Shown: positions 1 to 9,153 of the stretch, piece by piece
Position numbering within the stretch: the first letter of the stretch is position 1
How the letters are laid out: every line of letters begins with the position of its first letter
Source: Moraxella lacunata
Lineage (GTDB): Bacteria > Pseudomonadota > Gammaproteobacteria > Pseudomonadales > Moraxellaceae
Direction: 5' to 3'
DNA: 26,124 nt
Assembly: GCF_002027545.1 (NCBI RefSeq)
Contig: NZ_MXAN01000011.1
Coordinates: forward strand, 1 to 26,124
The notes under the pieces: generated by a model
Told to the model about the DNA's origin: nothing
Databases searched by the model: none
The model's input: the letters and a program-made list of their open reading frames with translations, nothing else
Made by a program: the position numbers and the translations under genes

Positions 1-98
1 AGTAGCTGTTTTTTGCCCTATATGACTGAATTAAAAAACCATACTTGTAATTATACTACTTTTTTTAAAAAGTCAAGTATTTTATAAAAATCAATACA

Positions 99-857
99 TT
101 ACAACCAAATCCCCTGCAACCCCTGCCAACCAACCTTAATCCCAAGTCCGATAAGTACCCATAGGATAAGCGTGCGGAATTTGTCGGACGGTAGGCGTTT
201 GCCAAGTTTTGCTCCGATGACGATACCGACCACAGACAGCACGGTCAAGGCGATGATAAGCCCCCAAGTGGACGGCTCTACCGCTAAGATAATGTCTTTT
301 AAAACAATGACTTGCACAAGTTTATTGACAAAATAGCACAGATTGCCAACCTTGATAATCGTGCCCTTATCGTCCGTCATGGAGAGTAGATACATCAGTA
401 ACACGGACGACATGGCGTTGGTCGCACCGCCAACCACCCCTGCCACAAAGCCAATGCTAACAAGGGATAGAGCGGTGTTGGGTAGGACGATTTTTTTACC
501 CATAAGGCTTGTTATGGCGTACCACAGCACAACGGCACTAAGGGCAAGCATAAGATATGCCGAGTTCACCACAAGGAGCAAATACGCCCCGAGTGCCGAG
601 CCTAGCACGGACACCGTAACAAGTAGCCAGTATTTTTTAAGATAAAAACACAAGTTATGCCACGCCCCGCCACGTCCGCCAAGCCAAGCGATAAGATTGA
701 GCGTGGCGGTTGGCACCAGCACAAGGATAATGGCGTTCGTCAGTCCATATACGCCTGATAACGCCCCAATCGTGATAAGCGGAAAGCCCATGCCTGCAAT
801 GCCGTGCAATACGCTTGCGATAAGAAATAGGGGAATTAGCCAAAGTTCAAATTTCAT
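99..857 (-). CDS. TSUP-family (TauE/SafE) membrane permease
   Basis: Predicted inner-membrane permease of the TSUP (sulfite exporter TauE/SafE) family. Members move small anions such as sulfite, sulfoacetate or other organosulfur compounds; the substrate here cannot be read from sequence. The 252-residue product is almost wholly hydrophobic, with about eight membrane segments. It has the family's internal two-half layout: a glycine-rich stretch HGIAGMGFPL near residue 20 is echoed in the second half by AGVVGGATNAMSS. The start is placed at ATG 855-857 because AAAGGA lies just upstream; a TTG one codon earlier would overlap that ribosome site. It lies 43 bases behind coaBC on the same strand and may be co-transcribed with it. 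A second, clearly different TSUP gene lies at 2808-3557. Confidence 0.85.
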   Translation of the reverse strand: MKFELWLIPLFLIASVLHGIAGMGFPLITIGALSGVYGLTNAIILVLVPTATLNLIAWLGGRGGAWHNLCFYLKKYWLLVTVSVLGSALGAYLLLVVNSAYLMLALSAVVLWYAITSLMGKKIVLPNTALSLVSIGFVAGVVGGATNAMSSVLLMYLLSMTDDKGTIIKVGNLCYFVNKLVQVIVLKDIILAVEPSTWGLIIALTVLSVVGIVIGAKLGKRLPSDKFRTLILWVLIGLGIKVGWQGLQGIWL

Positions 858-900
858 CAATCCTTTTGCCTTTTATTTTTTGGGGAATTGGTGGTGGGCG

Positions 901-2124
901 TCAAGGCAAAATCCCTACCACACACTCCACCAAACTTTTGGCAATGCTGTCTTTACTTGCCTTATCTAGCACCACTTTATCCTTGCCATACCGCTCGGCA
1001 AAAAACACCGTCATGGCGTTGTTGTCCGAACCAAAGCCGATGCTTTTGTCCGAGACGTCATTGACGGCTATCATGTCTAGGTTTTTGGCGGTAAGTTTGG
1101 TGCGGGCATAATTTTCGGTGTCTTGGGTTTCGGCAGCAAAGCCTACCATGACCGCTTTTGGGAAGGTGTGGCTCATCGTTGCCAAAATGTCGGGGTTTTT
1201 GATAAGCTCTAAGGTCAAGCCGTCTTGGTCGGACGTTTTTTTGATTTTTTGGGTGGCGATACTCTTAACCTTATAATCCGCCACGGCAGCGGTGGCGATA
1301 AAAATGGTGTCGCTGTTGTCCGTCATCACCGACTGACAAGTGGTAAGCATTTCATCAGCCGTACCGACTGTCAGCCGTTTTGCCCCAAAGGGGGTCGGCA
1401 AATGCACCGCTCGCCCTGCAACTAGCGTAACGTCCGCCCCTGCGTTCACGCACGCCCGAGCAATGGCAAAGCCCATTTTGCCAGTGGAATGGTTGGACAA
1501 AAATCGCACAGGGTCAATGGCTTCAATGGTCGCCCCTGAGGTGATGATGACTTTTTTGCCGTGTAAGGTTTGGGGCGTTTGGCGTTTGGCAAGGAGTGTC
1601 AAAATCCGCTCGCACAAATCATCAGGCTCAGGCAGTCGCCCCGCCCCCACATCGCCACACGCCTGCTCACCGCTGTCGGGGGTCAGCACGGTGTAGCCAA
1701 AACGGGCAAGTTTGGCAAGGTTGTCTTGGACAATGGCATGGGCATACATCGCCTGATTCATGGCAGGGACGATGACAATGGGGGCGGTGGTGGCAAGGGC
1801 GACGGTGGTTACAAGGTTATCGGCAAGTCCGTGGGCGAGCTTGCCAATCGTGTTGGCACTGGCAGGGGCGATGACGACCATGTCCGCCCATTTGGCAAGT
1901 TCAATATGCCCCATGCCACGTTCGGCTTCATCGTCTAGTAGTTTGGTGTGAACTTCGTTGCCTGTTAAGGCTTGCAGACTCAAAGGTGTGATAAACTCGC
2001 ACGCCCCGTCCGTCATCATCACACGCACACTGCAACCTGCTTTTATCAGCAAGCGAGCAAGGACAGCGGATTTGTAGGCGGAGATACCGCCTGTTATGGC
2101 AAGTAGGATTTTGGGGTGGGTCAT
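901..2124 (-). CDS. coaBC: Bifunctional phosphopantothenoylcysteine decarboxylase / phosphopantothenate-cysteine ligase CoaBC
   Basis: Catalyses two consecutive steps of coenzyme A synthesis in the cytosol: CTP-dependent ligation of cysteine to 4'-phosphopantothenate, then FMN-dependent decarboxylation to 4'-phosphopantetheine. The 407-residue length matches the usual bacterial fusion. The N-terminal CoaC flavoprotein half shows TGGISAYKSA at 11-20, the catalytic His73 in MGHIELAKWAD, the PAMN motif at 120-123 and the redox Cys156 in ACGDVGAGRL. The C-terminal CoaB half begins near 185 and shows TSGATIEAIDPVRFLSNHST (195-214, including Asn211), AAVADYKV (279-286), KIKK (293-296) and LIKNPDI. 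All key residues are present, so it should be active. Its upstream ribosome site is weak. Assignment is secure. Confidence 0.97.
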   Translation of the reverse strand: MTHPKILLAITGGISAYKSAVLARLLIKAGCSVRVMMTDGACEFITPLSLQALTGNEVHTKLLDDEAERGMGHIELAKWADMVVIAPASANTIGKLAHGLADNLVTTVALATTAPIVIVPAMNQAMYAHAIVQDNLAKLARFGYTVLTPDSGEQACGDVGAGRLPEPDDLCERILTLLAKRQTPQTLHGKKVIITSGATIEAIDPVRFLSNHSTGKMGFAIARACVNAGADVTLVAGRAVHLPTPFGAKRLTVGTADEMLTTCQSVMTDNSDTIFIATAAVADYKVKSIATQKIKKTSDQDGLTLELIKNPDILATMSHTFPKAVMVGFAAETQDTENYARTKLTAKNLDMIAVNDVSDKSIGFGSDNNAMTVFFAERYGKDKVVLDKASKDSIAKSLVECVVGILP

Positions 2125-2247
2125 GGCAATCTTAAATTATCAAAATAAAATGGGCTATTGTACCACAAATCCCACGCCACACCCCAAAAGACTTGCCAAA
2201 GTGGGGTTGCTATTTTAAAATGATAAAAGGGTAATTTATGGTGTTAT

Positions 2248-2462
2248 AAGGGCAAATTATATTTGCCCTTGATGAGATATTGGTTTTTGGGCGTTGTGTT
2301 TGCCCCTACATACACCCAACGAATTTGATATTTATCACAGGCTTGTAGAGATTGGCTCCGCACGTCCTTTGATAACATGCCAATTTTTATAGGCGTGCAC
2401 AGCACGCCCCTACACCCAAACATCATTGTATTTGTGGTAATTTTAAAGTTTCTTGGGTGCAT
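2248..2462. repeat. Intergenic dispersed-repeat-like block with hairpins, no credible gene
   Basis: This is the bulk of the 417-bp spacer 2125-2541. It opens with a perfect 10-bp hairpin, aagggcaaat (2248-2257) pairing with atttgccctt (2261-2270) around a 3-base loop. It holds a second hairpin, ggcgtgc (2392-2398) with gcacgcc (2402-2408). A minus-strand reading frame of about 72 codons crosses it, but its translation is the low-complexity kind (for example WVYVGANTTPKNQ) that arises from non-coding repeats in this group. I read it as a decayed repeat, not a gene. Whether it is dispersed through the genome cannot be shown from one copy. Confidence 0.5.
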
Positions 2463-2541
2463 CTATGCAATTTTAAAAAATATTAAATAAGCTATTTATC
2501 CAAAAAAATCATTTTATTTCAAAACTTTAAAGGATTTACAA

Positions 2542-2811
2542 ATGATACCGACCGCATTTAATGACAATGCCATTTTTCAAGAAGCCTTTAAAATTGCCGA
2601 ACTTGCCAATTTGACCCATGAAGAATGGCAAAAATATCAATACAGCCTAAAAACTTACCGTGATAATTTGGCAACCGACAGCTATCTGCATGAGCAAGGC
2701 AAAAAAGAAGGTATTATACAAATTGCCAAACTCATGAAAAGCTCTGGCGAACCCACCGACAAAATCGCCCAATATACCAATTTGTCGCCCGATGAGATTG
2801 ACAGGCTCTAA
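2542..2811 (+). CDS. Stand-alone C-terminal segment of an Rpn / PD-(D/E)XK transposase-like protein
   Basis: An 89-residue protein matching, by eye, only the C-terminal part of Rpn/YhgA-like (PDDEXK_2) proteins: a helical segment with IFQEAFKIAELANLT near residue 10, a short linker, then EGKKEG-type residues and a small helical tail (IAKLMKSSGEPTDKIAQYTN). The N-terminal nuclease domain with its PD-(D/E)XK residues is absent, and the 80 bases upstream are AT-rich and non-coding. The gene nevertheless has a clean start, with AAAGGA eight bases before ATG 2542. It may be a decayed remnant, or a functional short form like the internally initiated small Rpn proteins described in enterobacteria. 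Its stop codon overlaps that of the convergent TSUP gene (shared bases CTAA at 2808-2811). Confidence 0.7.
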   Translation: MIPTAFNDNAIFQEAFKIAELANLTHEEWQKYQYSLKTYRDNLATDSYLHEQGKKEGIIQIAKLMKSSGEPTDKIAQYTNLSPDEIDRL

Positions 2812-3557
2812 CCCCACAAAAGTTTTGCCACCATACAAAAGCACACCACCACAATCACAGGGCGGATAAATTTTGCCCCGCTCTTGACGACCATGTGCGA
2901 GCCCAGATACGCTCCGATAAGTTGCCCTGTCATCATAACAAGCCCCACAACCCACACCACTTGACCGCCTAAAACAAAGAAAATCAAAGACGCAATGTTG
3001 GTGGCAAAATTCAACAGCTTGGCTCGTGCGGTAGCCTGTACCAAATCACGCCCACGAAGCACGACTTGCGACAGACTAAAAAACGTCCCCGTCCCCGGCC
3101 CAAAATAGCCGTCATACAGTCCGATAAGTGGAGCAACCGTCCGTTCATACAGCTTTTGGCTCATTTTGGGCGTGGTCTCTAATTTGCCCAAATTGGGACT
3201 AAACAGCGTATACACCCCCACCGCTCCGATGACAAAGGGCAATGCCTTTTGCAAAAAATCAGGGGGCGACAATTGCACCAGCACCGTCCCCACCGCAGAA
3301 CCCACAAATGCCATAATCAAGGCAACTTTCATCATCTTGGGGTGGATTAGCCCCTTTTTTATCATCGTAACACTTGCCGAGAACGACCCTGCACAGGCTT
3401 GTAATTTATTGGTGGCAAGCACCGCCACAGGATTCATGCCCGTCAAAAGCAAGGCAGGAATGGTCAAAAGTCCACCCCCGCCTGCCATGGCATCAATAAA
3501 CCCTGCAAACAACGCTACAAAAAAGAGTATGGAGATAAGCTGTATGGTGAGTTCCAT
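2808..3557 (-). CDS. TSUP-family (TauE/SafE) membrane permease, second copy
   Basis: A 249-residue integral membrane protein of the TSUP family, with about eight hydrophobic segments. Diagnostic stretches are FIDAMAGGGGLLTIPALL near residue 20 and ATNKLQACAGSFSASVTM near 50, both typical of the first repeat, with YDGYFGPGTGTFF as the equivalent in the second repeat near 150. This GGGGxxxxP plus GPGTG pattern is that of the YfcA-like subgroup, which differs from the permease at 99-857, so the two are not a recent duplication. The substrate is unknown. It is read convergently with the Rpn fragment and no terminator separates them. It is divergent from the symporter gene at 3670. Confidence 0.9.
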   Translation of the reverse strand: MELTIQLISILFFVALFAGFIDAMAGGGGLLTIPALLLTGMNPVAVLATNKLQACAGSFSASVTMIKKGLIHPKMMKVALIMAFVGSAVGTVLVQLSPPDFLQKALPFVIGAVGVYTLFSPNLGKLETTPKMSQKLYERTVAPLIGLYDGYFGPGTGTFFSLSQVVLRGRDLVQATARAKLLNFATNIASLIFFVLGGQVVWVVGLVMMTGQLIGAYLGSHMVVKSGAKFIRPVIVVVCFCMVAKLLWG

Positions 3558-3669
3558 GTCATTAGCCCAAAATTCTTATTTTAACAAAAAATGATTGGCT
3601 TTTGTAAATTTATGTTAAAATGATGTGTTTTTGTTAAAAATCATGCTTTTGTACATCATAGGACTTGTT

Positions 3670-4950
3670 ATGTCAAAACTTTTTTCATGGTATTTTAAGC
3701 CAAACTTATTATTAAGAATCCTAATCGGCTTAATCCTAGGCTCAATCTGCGGTATCATTTTTCAAAATGCCCAAACCGCCATTAGCATTTTATCACCCAT
3801 TGGCGAGCTGTTCATTCGTCTGTTAAAGATGATAGTCATTCCCGTCATTGCGTCCACGCTCATCGTGGGGGCAAGCTCAATCACGCCTGCCCAGCTTGGG
3901 CGTATCGGCATAAAAACGCTCATTTATTACACCATTACGTCCATTTTTGCCATCATCATCGGGCTTGGCGTGGGCAAGCTCTTTAACCCCGGTTTAGGGC
4001 TAGAACTCATCGCCGACACCGCAAGCGAAGGCAAAACTGCCGAAGCCCCAAGCATGCTTCAAATCCTGCTTGAAATCGTCCCCACCAACCCAATCGGCGT
4101 GATTAGTAGCGGTCAGGTGTTGCCCATGATTTTCTTTTGTTTGGTATTTGGCATTGCCCTTGCCTTTGGGCGTGATAGCGATGATGAAAATATCAAAAAA
4201 AGCTCGGACACGGTGTTTTATTTTGTGGACGGGGTTAGCCAAGCGATGTTTAAGATTGTCGGCTGGGTCATGCAGTACGCTCCGATTGGCGTGTTTGCGT
4301 TGATTTTTATTGTTTTTTCAAAAAATGGGGCAACCGCTTTTGGCTCCTTGGCAAGCGTTACGGCAACTGTTTATGTTGGTTTTGCCTTACAAATCGCCCT
4401 TGTGTACTGCGTGATTTGTGCGTTGATGAAACTCTCCCCACTTATCTTTTTGAAAAAAGCTCGCCCCGCCTTTATCACTGCCTTTGTAACCCGCTCATCG
4501 GGGGCAACCTTGCCTGTGTCCATCCAAGCATCACAAAGCATGGGCATTCCCAAGAACATTTATAGCTTTGGCTTGCCTGTCGGCTCTACGATGAACATGG
4601 ACGGCACGACCGTGTATCTTGGCGTGTGTGCGATTTTTATTGCCAATGCGGTGGGCGTACCGCTTGACGGCTCGCAAATGCTGACCATCACGATGACTGC
4701 CGTGCTTGGGGCAATTGGTACGGCAGGTGTGCCAGGGGCGGGGGCGATTATGCTCCTTATGGTACTAGAATCCATTGGTCTACCTGTGGAAGCTGGCTCG
4801 GCGGTGGCGATTGCCTATGGCATGATTTTGGGCATTGATGCCTTGCTTGATATGGGTCGCACCGCCCTAAATGTCGTGGGCGACATCACAGGGGTGGCAA
4901 CCGTTGCCAAGCAAGAAAAGGCTTTGGACAAAGAAATGTGGGATTCTTGA
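3670..4950 (+). CDS. Dicarboxylate/amino acid:cation symporter (DAACS family)
   Basis: Inner-membrane secondary transporter of the DctA/GltP/SstT superfamily, which imports C4-dicarboxylates or acidic/neutral amino acids with Na+ or H+. The family hallmarks are present: a serine-rich re-entrant hairpin (TRSSGATLPVSIQAS), the unwound TM7 motif NMDGT, and a final re-entrant segment GVPGAGAIMLLMVL followed by DALLDMGRTALNVVGD. The start is taken at ATG 3670, preceded by AGGAC, giving 426 residues and the usual MSKLFSWYF-type beginning. A GTG 15 codons upstream (3625) would add a hydrophobic tail and has no ribosome site. It ends 22 bases before a strong bidirectional terminator. The exact substrate is undetermined. 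Confidence 0.9.
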   Translation: MSKLFSWYFKPNLLLRILIGLILGSICGIIFQNAQTAISILSPIGELFIRLLKMIVIPVIASTLIVGASSITPAQLGRIGIKTLIYYTITSIFAIIIGLGVGKLFNPGLGLELIADTASEGKTAEAPSMLQILLEIVPTNPIGVISSGQVLPMIFFCLVFGIALAFGRDSDDENIKKSSDTVFYFVDGVSQAMFKIVGWVMQYAPIGVFALIFIVFSKNGATAFGSLASVTATVYVGFALQIALVYCVICALMKLSPLIFLKKARPAFITAFVTRSSGATLPVSIQASQSMGIPKNIYSFGLPVGSTMNMDGTTVYLGVCAIFIANAVGVPLDGSQMLTITMTAVLGAIGTAGVPGAGAIMLLMVLESIGLPVEAGSAVAIAYGMILGIDALLDMGRTALNVVGDITGVATVAKQEKALDKEMWDS

Positions 4951-4972
4951 TTGTTAAGATTTAAAAACAAAA

Positions 4973-5000
4973 AAACAGCACAACCGAAATTGTGCTGTTT
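4973..5000. terminator. Bidirectional intrinsic terminator
   Basis: A perfect 11-bp stem, aaacagcacaa (4973-4983) with ttgtgctgttt (4990-5000), around the 6-base loop ccgaaa. T-rich sequence follows on the plus strand and A-rich sequence precedes, so it can end both the plus-strand symporter gene and the minus-strand autotransporter gene, which converge here. Confidence 0.93.
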
Positions 5001-5020
5001 TTTATTACCTTATTAATGAA

Positions 5021-8000
5021 TTAGAACTTACTGGTGAAGCTCACACCCACCTGAGAAGCATCTGAATCGCCACTACCTGTGTAGCTGTAGTTTAGACCTA
5101 CTTGACTGTTTGGCGTTACATTGTAGTTTGCACCCACTTTGGCTGACCATTTGGTTTTGTCAGTATCCCAAGTACCATATTGTACATCTGTTGCTGTGCC
5201 AACATAGCGAGTATCTAGGCTGGTATCACGGCTAACAGCGTGAGCCACTTGCACACCTGCGGTTAGTTGTAGGGCAGGGGTTGCTTGGAATGCCACATCC
5301 GTACCAACACCCACCTGAGTTTGCTTGGCACTGATGTCGGTGATGATGTTCATGCCATCGTTGATGTCGCCATCATTTTTGTATTTTTGATGGTTGGCAA
5401 AGGCATAAGGCTGTACGCTCACGCCCGATGCGGTATCGATGTTTTTACCCACTTGGATACCCACGCCATATAGCTTACCATCATACTTGATGTCATCGGT
5501 CATCTCGGCACGGCTGGCTTTGGTCTCAACCTTAGCCCCTTTTACCCAGCCTGACACATAAGCATCACCAACATTTTTGGATGCACCCACGGTCAGACCA
5601 ATGCTGTCAGTTTGGGTTTTATTGCTAATGCCATAAACTGATTCTTTTAGGTCAAGGTCGCTGACATCAAGCTGAGCACCGACACTAACATCGTTCGCAG
5701 TCTGAGTGCTGGCACCAACGGTATAGGTGTTGCCCTTACGCTCGCTGGTGGCGTGAGCCATGTCCACATCATAATCATGGTGACTGACCGAACCCCAAAC
5801 ATTTCTACCATCTTTTAGACGCTTACCAAAGTCAGTGGCGTGAACAGCACTGTCTTCTACCACATTTAATGCACTGTCAGCATAGAATGTTGGGTCTAGC
5901 TTATATAGCTCTTGGTTGGTGCTTACCACAGACAGCATGGGACTGGCTGTGTTGTTGCCATAGTCGGCACTCATATTCTCAAAACTACTAAACACTTGGT
6001 TGGCAAAGCGTTTTTCATCGCTGGTTAATGAGCCTTGAACTGCTTGTTTTTCATCAAGGTCGTTTAGCACTTTATCTAGGTTTTGGGCAACACGGCTACC
6101 GCTATTATTCATGCCAATGCCATAAACAACATTGCCTGCACTTAGACGTCTGGCGGTTACTTGTACGTCGTTGTTCACACGTGAGTTACCCACCACTCTG
6201 CCATTTCTGTCCACCTCTGGGGTGTACTCAACCTTGGTAACCTCAAACAAGGGGTTGCTTGAACGATGGCTGTCAAAGCGGTTTTCAAGACCTTGCTTGG
6301 CACGCAAAACAGTACTGCGACTGCCTGATTGGCTGATGATGCCATCTTTGGTCTCGCCTGTTAAGTTTAGAGTACCACCGAGTCTTGCTTTGCCATCAAC
6401 GGTAATCATGTTGCCAAACTGGGCTTTTAGACCAGCATCTGCACCACGATTGGTGTTGATATTATAGTTACCTCTGATGCGTAGATTACCTTCGTTATTT
6501 ACCCAGCCACCTGTTTGGTGTACATTGGCAACACTACCATGACCTGTCAGCTCACCACCTTTGACAACCATGGTAGAACCACCATTGTTACCATTGATTT
6601 CTAATGAACCGCCCTCGATGATAGAGTTACCTTTATAGCTGTTATTACCAGTAAATACCAGTTTACCAGCACCTTTTTTGGTAAAGCCTTTGTCGCCTTT
6701 TAGGTCATTGTAGAATACAGATAAAGGCGTGCCTTGGGTGTCAAGCTCTACGTTGTCCCAGTAAAAACCACCATAACCCTTAGCAGCAGCTTCTGGGTCT
6801 AGTAGCCCCCAACCATCTTGCCACGTGATGTTTTTACCATTATGGTTTGCGATGATTTGACGGTTTTCCCATGGGGTGTCGCCGGGGATGTATAGATTAC
6901 CTCGGTTGTCTGTATAATATCTGCCATAATAGCCTGATGGCAGACGGCTCACACGTCTGAGTCCTTTGTAGCCATTTGGTGAATTGGCGGTGATTTCTGA
7001 GAAGTCCTTAGCCGTACCTAAAATAGTTTGAGAGATGTTCTCATTTTTCATCCAAGGATAAGCTGATTGCACCAGCACTGCCGTCCCTGCCACACGAGCA
7101 GTGGCAGGCGATGTGCCTTTGTAGTTGCTCAGTCTGCCGTTGTTGGCATAGTTTTCGGTGGACGATGTTGCCGATACGCACCACTCAGCGGTACGACCAC
7201 AGTCATTGGCTTGATTAAAATCTTCTCGTGGTGATGATACGGTGATGAAGCCTTTTTTGAACTCGCTGTTCATGAGCGGTGCTAAGTTCTCATCATGTGC
7301 ATCATTAAGACCCTCGTTACCTGTCGCCTTGATGATAAGGGCGTCACGATTCATGATAAGGTCATGAATGACAGGCAGAGTTACCTCAGCATTGGTAATG
7401 CTTGTTCTGTAACGATTTGGGTAGATGTTGCCTGTATTGGGGTCATAGTTGAGTCGCTGAGCATCGTAGAACCAACGGTCAGAGTTATCCGAACCCCATG
7501 AGTTGTTAAAAATCTTAACGCCATGGTCTTGGTTGAGTTTACGCATCATCAAGAACTGGTTGCCACCGTTTGAGCCACGGTCGATACTGTCACTACCATA
7601 GATTTTGGCATTGGTCATGCCGTTGTTACCTGCGATAACAGCAGCCATCTGGTTGCCATGGTCGCCACTGGCAGACGTGGTTGACGTCTCAACAATTCCC
7701 GAGTCATTGTGCGGGTCATAACAACTAGAACGTCCTGCCGAGACACATTTGACCTGCGTATCATGAACATTGGCACCGACCATGTCTCGATTAAAGCGGT
7801 TAATACCCGTATCAATCACGCCCACTTTGGCACGGCGAGTATCGATGGTATTTTTTAGATTATCTAGACGCTGGGCATAGCCATCTTCGGTGGCACCATA
7901 GAATTTGGACGTCAAGTCAGAGTTGTTTGACGTATCCATGACACTATAACCTGTGCGAGTACCAGCACTTGGTGCAGGTTGGCTGCGTTTTAGGTGGGAT

Positions 8001-8392
8001 TGCACTTGTCTTGTGTAATTATTTCTTTTGACTTCTGATGATGCAACAGGAGCCACATAACGACCAGAGACAGTTGACTCCACAGGTGCTGGCGTAGGAG
8101 CAGGCGTTGGCATGGGAGCAACGGGGGCTGGTGCTGGTCTGACAGGAGCAGGAATGGGCGTTGGAGCTGGGGCTGGTGTTGGGGCTGGATTATAATAACG
8201 ACGATTAATCAAATCCCAATAGTAGTTATACAGATAACTACTTACCTTCACTCTCTCGGAGCTGGCTGACTGTGCCTGTGCACCCGTCTCAGCGTAGCCT
8301 GCGACACTATTTGTGCCGATAGCAACCATACAAGCCACGGTCAAGGGCTTGGCGTAAAACCCTTTTTTGGCAGGTTGTGTTTGTAATGACAT
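5021..8392 (-). CDS. Autotransporter subtilisin-like serine protease (type Va secretion)
   Basis: A 1123-residue surface or secreted protease that carries its own outer-membrane exporter. An atypically long signal peptide (about 1-35, ending near VAGYAETGAQA) is followed by a Pro/Ala-rich linker at 69-104. The S8 subtilase domain has Asp194 (VGVIDTGIN), His245 (GDHGNQMAA), the oxyanion Asn359 (ATGNEG) and Ser428 (GTSPATARVAG), so the catalytic set is complete. Cys216/Cys224 and Cys398/Cys405 may form small disulfide loops. A passenger beta-helix repeat (KKGAGKLVFTGNNSY, GGSLEINGN) follows near 575-640. The last ~270 residues form the beta-barrel, ending in the expected terminal Phe. Subtilase autotransporters of this type (NalP/SphB1-like) often process other surface proteins. 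The ribosome site AAGGG precedes the ATG. It stands alone between the terminator and a long spacer. Confidence 0.95.
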   Translation of the reverse strand: MSLQTQPAKKGFYAKPLTVACMVAIGTNSVAGYAETGAQAQSASSERVKVSSYLYNYYWDLINRRYYNPAPTPAPAPTPIPAPVRPAPAPVAPMPTPAPTPAPVESTVSGRYVAPVASSEVKRNNYTRQVQSHLKRSQPAPSAGTRTGYSVMDTSNNSDLTSKFYGATEDGYAQRLDNLKNTIDTRRAKVGVIDTGINRFNRDMVGANVHDTQVKCVSAGRSSCYDPHNDSGIVETSTTSASGDHGNQMAAVIAGNNGMTNAKIYGSDSIDRGSNGGNQFLMMRKLNQDHGVKIFNNSWGSDNSDRWFYDAQRLNYDPNTGNIYPNRYRTSITNAEVTLPVIHDLIMNRDALIIKATGNEGLNDAHDENLAPLMNSEFKKGFITVSSPREDFNQANDCGRTAEWCVSATSSTENYANNGRLSNYKGTSPATARVAGTAVLVQSAYPWMKNENISQTILGTAKDFSEITANSPNGYKGLRRVSRLPSGYYGRYYTDNRGNLYIPGDTPWENRQIIANHNGKNITWQDGWGLLDPEAAAKGYGGFYWDNVELDTQGTPLSVFYNDLKGDKGFTKKGAGKLVFTGNNSYKGNSIIEGGSLEINGNNGGSTMVVKGGELTGHGSVANVHQTGGWVNNEGNLRIRGNYNINTNRGADAGLKAQFGNMITVDGKARLGGTLNLTGETKDGIISQSGSRSTVLRAKQGLENRFDSHRSSNPLFEVTKVEYTPEVDRNGRVVGNSRVNNDVQVTARRLSAGNVVYGIGMNNSGSRVAQNLDKVLNDLDEKQAVQGSLTSDEKRFANQVFSSFENMSADYGNNTASPMLSVVSTNQELYKLDPTFYADSALNVVEDSAVHATDFGKRLKDGRNVWGSVSHHDYDVDMAHATSERKGNTYTVGASTQTANDVSVGAQLDVSDLDLKESVYGISNKTQTDSIGLTVGASKNVGDAYVSGWVKGAKVETKASRAEMTDDIKYDGKLYGVGIQVGKNIDTASGVSVQPYAFANHQKYKNDGDINDGMNIITDISAKQTQVGVGTDVAFQATPALQLTAGVQVAHAVSRDTSLDTRYVGTATDVQYGTWDTDKTKWSAKVGANYNVTPNSQVGLNYSYTGSGDSDASQVGVSFTSKF

Positions 8393-8593
8393 ATTACACC
8401 CTTGTGTTTGTGTTTATGATAAAAACATCAGTGATGGCTAACAAGAATAACCTTGGCACCAAACCCCAATCCATCAAGATACTAGGGCATTACCGAAGTT
8501 TATCCATCATAAACAATGAAGTTAAAACATTCAAATACACTGTCATTTACCGCAGTGAAACATTTGTACTACAAAATCGGTAAAAGAAAACTT

Positions 8594-8622
8594 ATCTTAC
8601 TATAAGTTTTGCAAATTGTAAA
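8594..8622 (-). promoter_or_regulatory. Possible promoter of the autotransporter gene
   Basis: On the minus strand, TTTACA (8617-8622) and TAAGAT (8594-8599) are 17 bases apart, about 200 bases before the start codon. Spacing is ideal and the boxes are near consensus, but the AT-rich setting makes chance matches likely. Confidence 0.35.
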
Positions 8623-9136
8623 TTAATAGCAACTTATTGTCTAGTGCTTGCCAAATGATATAATATTGTGTTTACAAATAATGTTTTAATTATTTGATTT
8701 TTATAATTATTTTTTTAAATAAACAACTGTTTATTTTTTACAATAATTAACAATATGTTATTATACAGACAGTATATTATGTTTTGTGAAATATTATACA
8801 TAAATGAGCAATCCTATTTTGTGATACCATCACATCAAATTAATGATTTATTGCAAATAAATGTTTGTTGGCAATCCTTGAAATGCCAACAAACATTATC
8901 AATGGTAGGCACATCCCATAAACAATCATTCAAAAATACAGCCAACAAAATTGAATTTTAATGCGAAAATCGTAGTGCTTTTTCGTCTTGTAAGGCATAC
9001 ACCATTTCATCCGAATCATTCCCATCTAAACACCAAAATCCATGCACTTACCATCACGCCACTGCTTGCATTTGGCAAACCCACAGAAAGAAAACTTACA
9101 CAAATAATCACAAAACCGCTTTCGTATTATTAATTT

Positions 9137-9153
9137 TTGTGATATATTCACAA
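9137..9153. promoter_or_regulatory. Perfect dyad TTGTGA-N5-TCACAA upstream of nhaA
   Basis: The 17-bp sequence TTGTGATATATTCACAA is a perfect inverted repeat 76 bases before nhaA. It resembles a CRP/FNR-family half-site pair, but the gap between TGTGA and TCACA is 5, not the canonical 6. It is therefore a candidate operator for an unidentified dimeric regulator. Confidence 0.4.

Noticed and set aside
2244..2462. Minus-strand frame of 72 codons as a gene
   Set aside because: No ribosome site, covers two hairpins, and the translation is typical of repeat DNA rather than a protein.
3625..3669. Upstream GTG start for the dicarboxylate/amino acid symporter
   Set aside because: Adds 15 hydrophobic residues, has no ribosome site, and ATG 3670 has AGGAC at good spacing.
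8075..8190. Phase-variable simple repeat in the autotransporter Pro/Ala-rich linker
   Set aside because: The DNA repeats are irregular (mixed GCTGG/GGAGC-type units), so slippage is not favoured; a protein-level linker explains it.
8755..8961. Plus-strand frame of 68 codons in the long spacer
   Set aside because: AT-rich chance frame without a ribosome site; it runs through the 14-bp inverted repeat.
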